Assembly: GCA_027452205.1 (NCBI GenBank)
Contig: DAIDGV010000001.1
Coordinates: forward strand, 1 to 64,000
Reading direction: 5' to 3'
DNA from: a candidate division FCPU426 bacterium
GTDB taxonomy: Bacteria; Oederibacteriota; Muellerivitia; Muellerivitales; Muellerivitaceae
DNA: 64,000 nucleotides
A model generated the notes under the pieces. The model did no database searches. It was not told the DNA's origin and saw only the letters and a list, made by a program, of their open reading frames with translations. The position numbers and the translations under genes were made by a program. Positions 55,004-62,201 of this stretch are shown piece by piece. Position 1 is the stretch's first letter, and each line of letters starts with the position of its first letter.

Positions 55004-55768
55004 TCAATCGACCTTGGCGCCGTAAAGCGTCAGCATTTCTTCGAGTGTCTCCGAGTCGATCTCCGGCGTGATCTTCCCAGCCATGGTGAAGGAAATGGTG
55101 TGGTTCTCCTCGGAGACCACCACCGCCAAAGCGTCGGTCTCCTCGGTGATACCCACCGCCGCCCGGTGGCGCGTGCCATAGGATCTGCTCAGGTTGGGGT
55201 TCTGGCTCAAGGGCAGGATGCAGCCTGCCGCGGCGATCTTGCCGCCGCGGACAACGACCGCGCCGTCATGCAAGGGAGAGCTGGGAACGAAAAGGGTGAC
55301 CAATAATTCGCTGGTGACCTCGGCCTCGATCTTGGTGCCGCTGTCGATGATGCCCTGTAGGCTGTCTTCCCGTTCGATCACTACAATGGCTCCCCGACGG
55401 CTCTTGACCATGCTCTGCATGGCGTTGCTGATGTTCTTGAAAAGCACCGCGTCGCCTTGGAAAACCCCGCCCCAAAAACCACCCCGGCCGATCTGGGAAA
55501 TAAGACGGCGAAGGTCCGGCTGGAAGACGACCACAAAAGCGATGAGCAGGAAAGGCCCCAAGCTGCTCAAAAGCCAATCGAGGGTCAAGAGATGGAACTG
55601 GCCCGCGATGACCGAGACCAGGAAAAGGACGGCAAAACCCAGGACGATACGATTTGCGCGCACTTCCCGGATGAGTAAAAGTAATTGGTACGTAATGATC
55701 GCTACCAGCAGAATGTCGAAAATATCCGCCAGGCGGAAACTGGAAAAGAGGGTTATAAGACTGTTCAT
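55004..55768 (-). CDS. cdaA: Diadenylate cyclase CdaA
   Basis: A 254-residue protein that makes cyclic di-AMP from ATP. Three membrane segments (residues about 15-85) precede the DAC domain. The catalytic DGA (LHDGAVVVRGG, about 166-168) and RHR (GTRHRAAVG, about 198-200) motifs are intact. It precedes cdaR by 10 bases; glmM, the usual third gene in Firmicutes, is absent and folP stands upstream instead. c-di-AMP commonly controls potassium and osmolyte transport. Confidence 0.96.
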   Translation of the reverse strand: MNSLITLFSSFRLADIFDILLVAIITYQLLLLIREVRANRIVLGFAVLFLVSVIAGQFHLLTLDWLLSSLGPFLLIAFVVVFQPDLRRLISQIGRGGFWGGVFQGDAVLFKNISNAMQSMVKSRRGAIVVIEREDSLQGIIDSGTKIEAEVTSELLVTLFVPSSPLHDGAVVVRGGKIAAAGCILPLSQNPNLSRSYGTRHRAAVGITEETDALAVVVSEENHTISFTMAGKITPEIDSETLEEMLTLYGAKVD

Positions 55769-55776
55769 GGAGCGGT

Positions 55777-56931
55777 TTAACCCCCGTATCGAATAGCGTC
55801 AGCTATTTTAACCACACGGGCCATGCTTTGAACATCATGGACGCGGACAAAATCGGCCCCCTTGAGCACCGAAACAGTGACCGCCGCGGCCGTTCCCTCG
55901 ACCCTTTGGTCCGGGGGTAAACCGCCCAAAAGTCGTCCGATCATGGCTTTGCGGGAAGGTCCGCTGAGGATGGGTTTTCCCAGCACTTTGAACTCCCAAA
56001 GACGGCGCAAAAGCTCCAAGTTATGCGCGTCCGTCTTGCCGAAACCCAGGCCCGGATCGATCAAAAGCCTCTCCTCCGCGATTCCGGCCTGCCTAGCCAC
56101 TTCCAGTCTCCTTCGCAGGTAAGAAAGCACTTCTCCGACCACGTCCAAATAAGCGGGGTTCTTTTGCATGGTGCGGGGCTTCCCCTTCATATGCATTAGC
56201 ACTACCGGCACCTTCAGGGCCGCGATCGTCTTGGCCATCCGCTTGTCCAGGGTCATGGCGCTGATATCGTTGATCATTTGGGCTCCCTCGCCTACCGCCG
56301 CCCGGGCCACTTCTGATTTATAAGTATCGACCGAAATGGGAACTCGGAGCCTTTTGGCGCAAGCCTTCAGGACCGGCAGGACTCTTTTCTTTTCTTCCGC
56401 CGCGGAAACCGACCGGGCCCCAGGCCGAGTGGATTCACCCCCTACATCGATCCAATCCGCTCCTTCTTTTTCCAACCGCAAAGCCTGTTCCAAGGCCTTT
56501 GTCGGGTTCAGATATCGACCACCGTCGGAGAAGGAATCCGGCGTGATGTTGAGGACCCCCATTATTTGGGTCTGACGGTTCCAGGAATATTCCTTGTTCT
56601 TGAGCCTCAGTTTCCAAAAGCCCTCTTGGTTATAACCCTTAAGTCCTAACTCGATCTGCCGGGCGATCAAGGGTAGGCTCGTCAGGCTTTTGTGGATCAA
56701 AAAAGATTGGGCCCAGGAAACCGACCAACTGACACGGAAGGGTTTGGGTCCTTCCAAACGGACTTGTCGCAGATAGGAAAGGCCACGAAGGATCTTTTGG
56801 AACTGGGACGCCGAGGAGGAAGAGGAGAATTCCATCCGACAATGAAGGTCCGGCGCCAGGGAGACAGACCTGAAAAAATCGACCGGATCTGGATGAAGGA
56901 TGCGGAAAGAAAGCTTTTCACTTTCCGCCAT
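55777..56931 (-). CDS. folP: Dihydropteroate synthase with N-terminal extension
   Basis: Joins p-aminobenzoate to the pterin pyrophosphate in folate synthesis. The TIM-barrel core begins near residue 120 with IMGVLNITPDSFSDGG, then GGESTRPGA, DPGLGFGKTDAHN, and SGPSRKAMIG. The first ~118 residues are an extra domain not found in E. coli FolP; its function is unknown to me. Total 384 residues. It follows folE by 6 bases, so the two folate genes are co-transcribed, and pabB/pabC at 22-24.5 kb would supply its substrate. Confidence 0.95.
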   Translation of the reverse strand: MAESEKLSFRILHPDPVDFFRSVSLAPDLHCRMEFSSSSSASQFQKILRGLSYLRQVRLEGPKPFRVSWSVSWAQSFLIHKSLTSLPLIARQIELGLKGYNQEGFWKLRLKNKEYSWNRQTQIMGVLNITPDSFSDGGRYLNPTKALEQALRLEKEGADWIDVGGESTRPGARSVSAAEEKKRVLPVLKACAKRLRVPISVDTYKSEVARAAVGEGAQMINDISAMTLDKRMAKTIAALKVPVVLMHMKGKPRTMQKNPAYLDVVGEVLSYLRRRLEVARQAGIAEERLLIDPGLGFGKTDAHNLELLRRLWEFKVLGKPILSGPSRKAMIGRLLGGLPPDQRVEGTAAAVTVSVLKGADFVRVHDVQSMARVVKIADAIRYGG

Positions 56932-56937
56932 AAGGTC

Positions 56938-57495
56938 TTATTTCCCGATGAGTTGAAGGGCTTCGGCCCGGGTCGCCGCGCTCTTACGGAAAACGCCGCG
57001 GATGGCCGAGGTGGTCATGAAAGAACCCGGCTTTTTCACGCCCCGCATGGTCATGCACAAATGTTCCGCTTCAACGATGACCAAGGTGCCATAAGGCTTG
57101 AGGACCTTCATGATGGTGTCGGCCACTTGGGTCGTGATGCGTTCCTGCAATTGGGGCCGGCGGGAGATCGTCTCCACGATACGGGCCAGCTTAGAAAGAC
57201 CCGACAACCGGTCCTTGCGGGGGATATAGGCCACATGGGCCTTGCCGTAGAAAGGAAGCAGATGGTGCTCACACATGGAATAAAAAGGGATGTCCCGGAG
57301 AATGACCATTTCCTCATGACCTTCAGTGGTGAAGACCGTCATGACATCCTTGGCGTCCACCGCGATGCCCGAGAAAACCTCCTCGTACATTTTGGCCACG
57401 CGTTTGGGGGTCTCTTTCAGCCCTTCCCGGTTGGGATTATCCCCAATGGCCAGCAGGATCTCACGGACAGCCTTTTCGATACGGGCTTTATCCAA
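56938..57495 (-). CDS. folE: GTP cyclohydrolase I
   Basis: First enzyme of folate pterin synthesis, 185 residues, of the zinc-dependent FolE1 type. [20 protein letters not shown] and the later [15 protein letters not shown] contain the Cys/His zinc ligands and active site; [16 protein letters not shown] is represented by [16 protein letters not shown]. The start is TTG at 57495 with AAGGA ten bases upstream, overlapping the ftsH end by 8 bases. Confidence 0.97.
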   Translation of the reverse strand: MDKARIEKAVREILLAIGDNPNREGLKETPKRVAKMYEEVFSGIAVDAKDVMTVFTTEGHEEMVILRDIPFYSMCEHHLLPFYGKAHVAYIPRKDRLSGLSKLARIVETISRRPQLQERITTQVADTIMKVLKPYGTLVIVEAEHLCMTMRGVKKPGSFMTTSAIRGVFRKSAATRAEALQLIGK

Positions 57496-59419
57496 GACGG
57501 TTCTTTCCTTGAATGGCCGAAGGGGCTGCCTGGGGTTTCAAGGCCACGTTCGGGGTCACCGGCGAAGCGGAGGGAGTGGAAGGCGTGTTGTTGGTTGGGC
57601 TCTTGGGAGCCGGTTTAGGGCCCAATTTGCGTCCGGCCATGATGTCGTCCACATCGGATGAATCGAGGACCTCGCGGTCCAACAAAGCCTCCGCCATGAT
57701 CTTGAGAAACTTACGGTTCTTCTTGAGTATCTCCGTGGCCCGCTTGTGGCAGGTCTCGACGATGCGTTTGACCTCGCCGTCGATGAGCTGGGCGGTCTGT
57801 TCCGAATAATTCTTGTCTTTCATCATGTCCCGGCCGATGAAGACCATCTCATCTTTCTTGCCCAGGGTGATGGAACCTAATTTTTCGCTCATGCCATATT
57901 CGCAGACCATGGCCCGGGCGATGTCGGTCGCGCGGTTCAAGTCATCACCGGCACCGGTGGTCACATCGCCAAAGGTCAATTCCTCGGCGGTACGGCCGCC
58001 CAAAAGGGCTGTGATGCGGTTATAAAGCTCGGTCCTGGAGGCCAGGAACTTTTCTTCATTCGGCAGGTACCAGGTAGCGCCCAGGGCAGCGTGACCCCGG
58101 GGAATGATGGAAACTTTATGCACCGAGTGGGACTTGTCGATCATCTTACCCACGATGGTGTGTCCCGATTCGTGATAGGCCACGATCTTCTTTTCTTCGT
58201 CCGAAATGACGCGAGTGCGGCGTTCTGGTCCGGCCATGACACGGTCGATCGCTTCTTCGAGCTCCTCGATTTGGATAGCCTTTTTATTGCGACGTGCCGC
58301 TAAGAGGGCCGATTCATTGATCAGGTTCGCTAAGTCCGCGCCGGAAAAACCCGGCGTGCGACGGGCGATGACGGCCAGATCCGTGCCTTCGGCCAGCTTC
58401 ACGTTGCGCGAGTGAACTTTGAGGATAGCTTCACGGCCGTTCAAGTCGGGACGGTCCACCACCACTTGACGGTCGAAACGGCCCGGACGAAGCAAAGCCG
58501 GGTCCAGCACGTCCATACGGTTGGTCGCGGCGATCAGGATGACACCGGTGTTGGTATTGAATCCGTCCATCTCAACCAGCATCGCATTCAAGGTCTGCTC
58601 GCGCTCATCATGTCCGCCACCTAAGCCGGCACCGCGTTGACGGCCCACCGCGTCGATCTCATCGATGAAGATGATGCAGGGAGCGTGTTTTTTGCCTTGT
58701 TCGAACAGGTCGCGGACACGAGCGGCGCCCACGCCGACGAACATTTCAACAAAGTCCGAACCCGAGATAGAGAAGAAAGGAACACCCGCTTCCCCGGCCA
58801 CAGCTTTAGCTAAGAGGGTCTTACCCGTGCCCGGAGGGCCCAGAAGAATGACACCCTTAGGTATCTTGCCACCCAAGTTTTGGTATTTTTTGGGATCTTT
58901 TAAAAAGTCGACCACTTCCATCAATTCGGTCTTGGCCTCTTCCACGCCCGCCACGTCGGCAAAGGTAACCTTTTGCTGGCCTGAGGTGACCAAGCGGGCC
59001 CGACTCTTACCGAAAGCCATCGCTCCACCGCCCGATTGGGCCTGGCGGGACATATAAACGAACCAAACGATAAGGATGATATAGGGACCAAAGTTCAGGA
59101 GGATCAGCCAAAAACTGAATTTGGCCGGGGCCTCGATCTTGACCTGCACTTTTTTATCGAGCAATTGGTTCATCAACACTTGGTTGGGATCGTCCGGCAC
59201 GACCACCTTGAACTTGCTATCGTCTCCGGCCGTACCCAGGGCCACATGGTCCTCCGGGTGGAATTCCACGTCCTTGACGTTGCCCTTATCGATCTGGGCG
59301 ATGAATTGGGAATAGTCCCAATCGGCTTGGGGCTTGAGATTTTGCGTCTGGCGGACAAAGAACATAACGGCCATGAAGACCAAAGCCCAGAGGGCGAAAC
59401 CTTTGAAGAAGTTATTCAC
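57488..59419 (-). CDS. ftsH: ATP-dependent zinc metalloprotease FtsH
   Basis: A 643-residue membrane AAA+ protease for quality control. Two membrane segments (about 5-23 and 103-122) bracket a small periplasmic domain. Walker A GPPGTGKT is near 193-200, the zinc motif HESGH near 416-420. The C-terminal tail (about 600-643) is Pro/Thr/Asn-rich and disordered-looking. GTG at 59419 has GAGGAG six bases upstream. The order tilS-ftsH-folE-folP resembles a known conserved cluster in Firmicutes. Confidence 0.98.
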   Translation of the reverse strand: MNNFFKGFALWALVFMAVMFFVRQTQNLKPQADWDYSQFIAQIDKGNVKDVEFHPEDHVALGTAGDDSKFKVVVPDDPNQVLMNQLLDKKVQVKIEAPAKFSFWLILLNFGPYIILIVWFVYMSRQAQSGGGAMAFGKSRARLVTSGQQKVTFADVAGVEEAKTELMEVVDFLKDPKKYQNLGGKIPKGVILLGPPGTGKTLLAKAVAGEAGVPFFSISGSDFVEMFVGVGAARVRDLFEQGKKHAPCIIFIDEIDAVGRQRGAGLGGGHDEREQTLNAMLVEMDGFNTNTGVILIAATNRMDVLDPALLRPGRFDRQVVVDRPDLNGREAILKVHSRNVKLAEGTDLAVIARRTPGFSGADLANLINESALLAARRNKKAIQIEELEEAIDRVMAGPERRTRVISDEEKKIVAYHESGHTIVGKMIDKSHSVHKVSIIPRGHAALGATWYLPNEEKFLASRTELYNRITALLGGRTAEELTFGDVTTGAGDDLNRATDIARAMVCEYGMSEKLGSITLGKKDEMVFIGRDMMKDKNYSEQTAQLIDGEVKRIVETCHKRATEILKKNRKFLKIMAEALLDREVLDSSDVDDIMAGRKLGPKPAPKSPTNNTPSTPSASPVTPNVALKPQAAPSAIQGKNRLG

Positions 59420-59499
59420 GGGAGGCTCCTCGACTGTAATGGCTCAAAAACTAGGAAAATCCAAGTTAGGAATGAGTCCCTGGGAAAGCAAGGAACCGT

Positions 59500-59529
59500 A
59501 TCATAGCCGAGCCTCTTTTCTATTTGCAA
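59500..59529 (-). promoter_or_regulatory. Candidate promoter of ftsH
   Basis: On the minus strand TTGCAA (59529..59524), an 18-base spacer and TATGAT (59505..59500). Predicted start near 59493 leaves a leader of about 75 bases. It would drive ftsH-folE-folP independently of tilS. Confidence 0.55.
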
Positions 59530-59571
59530 GCAAGGGCAACCCGGCAAAACCGTTCGTTTTAAAGGAAAAAC

Positions 59572-60600
59572 TCAAGGAGAGCGACGACGGTTCTTGGACA
59601 ACAACCCGAGATCTTTAAGGAAGACCCATCCCTTCGATTGACCGGCGGAAAGACCATAACCCACATCTCGCGGGCCTTTCTCCTGACCTTGCCATAAACG
59701 AAGGATCAGCTCGACCCGGTCAAAGGAGATGCCTCGGGCATCAGGTGTGATCTTCTCCGCCACTTGTTTCACCCAGCGCCGTCGAAAAGCCAGCGGATGG
59801 TTGAAGAACGTTTTTTGAGCGCAAGCATAGCTTTTGGGGGTCCAACGGCCTTTGAGCTTCGAACCCTTTTCGGTCACCCATTGGTCCAAGAACTCATCCT
59901 CCGCCGCGGCCGCTTCCCCCGTTCGCGCGAGGGTCTCGACCAACTGCGGATTCCATTTTTGAAGGAACGGCACGACCTGATGACGGATCTGATTGCGTCG
60001 GTAATCCAATTTTTGGTTCGACCGGTCTTCCCGCCATGGAATATCCCGGGATCGCAAATAAGCTTTGAGGTCTTCTTTGGTATAGGCCAAGAAAGGCCGC
60101 CACACCCTCAAGGGTTTTTCAAAGGAGAAGCGAAGAGCTTGAAATGACCGAAGACCCGAAAGCCCCTTGGCCCCGGCGCCCCGGAGGAACCGGTCCAGGA
60201 TCGTCTCCGCTTGATCTTCCAAATGATGGGCCACCGCCACGCCCCAGGCCTTTTCTTTTTGGGTCAATTTGGCAAAAAAATCATAACGGACACGACGGGC
60301 CTCGTCTTGTAGGGAAAGTTTTTGGGCATTGACGCGTTTTTTGAACCCGGTCAACCGAAGCACCTTGAGCGGGACATTCCATTGAACGCAAAGTTTACGG
60401 ACCAGGGCCTCATCCGCCCGGGAATCTTTCCCGCGAAGGCCGTAATTGACATGGGCCGCCATGATGTTCTTGAAAAGGAAAGGTCGAAGTTCGGACAGGA
60501 GGTGGAGCAATGCCAATGAATCACAGCCACCAGAGATCGCGACGATCAGGGTGGAACGGCTAGAAAGACCAGGAGGTAAGGTTAACCGGGGATGGGCCAT
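59572..60600 (-). CDS. tilS: tRNA(Ile)-lysidine synthetase
   Basis: A 342-residue enzyme that changes C34 of the CAU-anticodon isoleucine tRNA to lysidine. The PP-loop ATP motif SGGCDSLALLHLL is near residues 26-38, followed by AAHVNYGLRGKDSRADE and AHHLEDQAETILDRFLRG. The C-terminal half is shorter than in E. coli TilS. It begins 24 bases after a tRNA with a CAU anticodon, with which it appears to be co-transcribed. Confidence 0.95.
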   Translation of the reverse strand: MAHPRLTLPPGLSSRSTLIVAISGGCDSLALLHLLSELRPFLFKNIMAAHVNYGLRGKDSRADEALVRKLCVQWNVPLKVLRLTGFKKRVNAQKLSLQDEARRVRYDFFAKLTQKEKAWGVAVAHHLEDQAETILDRFLRGAGAKGLSGLRSFQALRFSFEKPLRVWRPFLAYTKEDLKAYLRSRDIPWREDRSNQKLDYRRNQIRHQVVPFLQKWNPQLVETLARTGEAAAAEDEFLDQWVTEKGSKLKGRWTPKSYACAQKTFFNHPLAFRRRWVKQVAEKITPDARGISFDRVELILRLWQGQEKGPRDVGYGLSAGQSKGWVFLKDLGLLSKNRRRSP

Positions 60601-60623
60601 GGGACTGATCTTAAGGAAGATAT

Positions 60624-60700
60624 TGGTAGCGGGGGAGAGATTCGAACTCTCGACCTACGGATTATGAGACCGTCGCTCTAACCAACTGAGCTACCCCGCC
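60624..60700 (-). tRNA. tRNA-Met (CAU), probably elongator; CCA encoded
   Basis: The 74-base cloverleaf (60700..60627) plus an encoded CCA (60626..60624). Acceptor GGCGGGG pairs with CCCCGCU (first pair G-U); D-arm GCUC/GAGC; anticodon loop CUCAUAA; T-arm GAGAG-UUCGAAU-CUCUC. The last anticodon-stem pair (31-39) is U-U. The paired first base rules out an initiator tRNA. G1-U72 and the GGCGG/CCGCU acceptor resemble Bacillus elongator tRNA-Met; a tRNA-Ile2 with unmodified CAU cannot be fully excluded. Confidence 0.93.
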
Positions 60701-60763
60701 CCGAATCGAACGCTTGGGTTTGACCCGAGACCTTCCGGACCGGAAAAGCCTCAAGGGCCAGTG

Positions 60764-60792
60764 AATATGCCAATGTTCCGATGGCTTGTCAA
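60764..60792 (-). promoter_or_regulatory. Promoter of tRNA-Met and probably tilS
   Basis: A consensus TTGACA (60792..60787), a 17-base spacer and CATATT (60769..60764) on the minus strand. Predicted start near 60757, about 57 bases before the mature tRNA. Confidence 0.72.
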
Positions 60793-60814
60793 GAAAGACC
60801 CGAGGGGATACGAC

Positions 60815-61240
60815 CTACTTCTTGCGCTCTAAAAAGGCCTTTTTCAGCTCCAGGGCGATGACCGGGTTCTTCAAAAGGATCTTCTCGAAATCGTAACGTT
60901 GGAGCACGAAAAGTTCGGTCACTTCTTCCGCCACAATGGTCGCGTTGCGCGGTTCGTTGGACATCAAGGCCATCTCACCGAAGAACTGGTCCTCTCCCAG
61001 GTCCGCCACCTTGGTCTTGCCCAGGGGCTTCTTTTTCCAGACCGAAACCTTGCCCGAGGCGATCAGATAAAAAGCATCCCCCGGATCGCCTTGCTTGATG
61101 ATCTCATAGCCTTTTTGGACCCGGATCATCCGCAAGTGACCGATCAACTCATCCAATTCGCTCATTTTCAAGGATTGAAAGAAATAGGTGTTCTGAAGAA
61201 CGCTCCGAAGACGGCCAAAAATGGAATTAGTGTCGCTCAT
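60815..61240 (-). CDS. Cyclic-nucleotide-binding-domain protein
   Basis: A 141-residue single cNMP-binding domain of the CRP/PKA fold (about 20-130). VQKGYEIIKQGDPGDAFYLI, then the phosphate-binding cassette FFGEMALMSNEPRNATIVA with the Glu and Arg that bind cyclic nucleotides. No DNA-binding or catalytic domain is attached, so it is a stand-alone regulator or adaptor. ATG at 61240 has AAGGGG seven bases upstream. The ligand could be cAMP, cGMP or another nucleotide. Confidence 0.9.
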   Translation of the reverse strand: MSDTNSIFGRLRSVLQNTYFFQSLKMSELDELIGHLRMIRVQKGYEIIKQGDPGDAFYLIASGKVSVWKKKPLGKTKVADLGEDQFFGEMALMSNEPRNATIVAEEVTELFVLQRYDFEKILLKNPVIALELKKAFLERKK

Positions 61241-61274
61241 GGTTTTGCCCCTTATATGCCTCTTTTAACCCGGC

Positions 61275-61303
61275 TATTAGTATATAGCTTCAACTCATGT
61301 CAA
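61275..61303 (-). promoter_or_regulatory. Candidate promoter of the cyclic-nucleotide-binding gene
   Basis: TTGACA (61303..61298) with CTAATA (61280..61275) at 17 bases on the minus strand. The -35 is consensus, the -10 is weak; TATACT also occurs nearby at too short a spacing. Confidence 0.42.
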
Positions 61304-61319
61304 AGCATTCCTTTTTAGG

Positions 61320-62201
61320 TCAGCCAAAAAGGATGTTCTTTTCCCGTAACCTTCCCAACACCTGTTGCACCGAATGACTGCGGTTCATCACGTAAAAATG
61401 GATGCCTGGTGCGCCTTTTCGGATCAATTCTTCACATTGCGATGCCGCATAATGAATGCCCGCTTCGGCCACTTTTTCCTTATCGGACTTGATCGGCTCA
61501 ACGATGTCCTTCAAAGCTTGGGGATATTTCGCCCCGGACAAATGACAGATCTTCTCGATCTGTACATAATCGGTCAGCAGCCAGATCCCTGGCTGGATGG
61601 GTGTGGATATGCCCATTGCCCGGACTTGATCCACATAGCGGAAATAGTCGGCGTTATCAAAGAACAGCTGAGTGACGATAAAGTCACCGCCCGCCTGGAC
61701 TTTACGTTTGATGTTCTGAAGGTCCTCTTCCCGGCTAAGAGCCTCTGGGTGTCCTTCCGGATAGCCCGCCACACCCAGGCAAAAGTCATATTTTTCCGAA
61801 CGAATGAATTGGACCAACTCACTGGCATAACGGAACCCGTCCGGCGCCGGGACAAAGGTCGTTTCACCCTTGGGCGGATCGCCGCGCAGGGCTAAGAGAT
61901 TCTCGATCCCGGCGGCCTTGAGCTTGTCCAATAATTGCTTGATCTCCGAACGGGAATGGCCCACACAGGTGAAATGGACCAAAGGCAAAAGACTCGTTTC
62001 TTTCAAGCGCACCGCGATGTCATAGGTCATGTCCCGGGTCGAACCGCCCGCGCCATAGGTGATCGAAACATAGTCGGGCGAAAGTTTTTTCAGTTGATCA
62101 ACCGTCTGGAAAAGCGCCTCGATATTCCCATCCCTTTTTGGGGGGAAAAGCTCGAAGGACAGGACACGCTTCTGGGTAGTGAAAAGTTGTTTGATCTTCA
62201 T
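61320..62201 (-). CDS. metF: 5,10-methylenetetrahydrofolate reductase
   Basis: FAD enzyme that reduces methylene-THF to methyl-THF for methionine synthesis. RVLSFELFPPKRDGN, SITYGAGGSTRDMTYDIA, LALRGDPPKGE and DFIVTQLFFDNADYFRYVD are family motifs. The ATG at 62201 gives 293 residues, the usual size; longer frames run into the preceding gene. It overlaps that gene by ATGA, so it is translated by coupling and lacks its own ribosome site. Confidence 0.97.
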   Translation of the reverse strand: MKIKQLFTTQKRVLSFELFPPKRDGNIEALFQTVDQLKKLSPDYVSITYGAGGSTRDMTYDIAVRLKETSLLPLVHFTCVGHSRSEIKQLLDKLKAAGIENLLALRGDPPKGETTFVPAPDGFRYASELVQFIRSEKYDFCLGVAGYPEGHPEALSREEDLQNIKRKVQAGGDFIVTQLFFDNADYFRYVDQVRAMGISTPIQPGIWLLTDYVQIEKICHLSGAKYPQALKDIVEPIKSDKEKVAEAGIHYAASQCEELIRKGAPGIHFYVMNRSHSVQQVLGRLREKNILFG

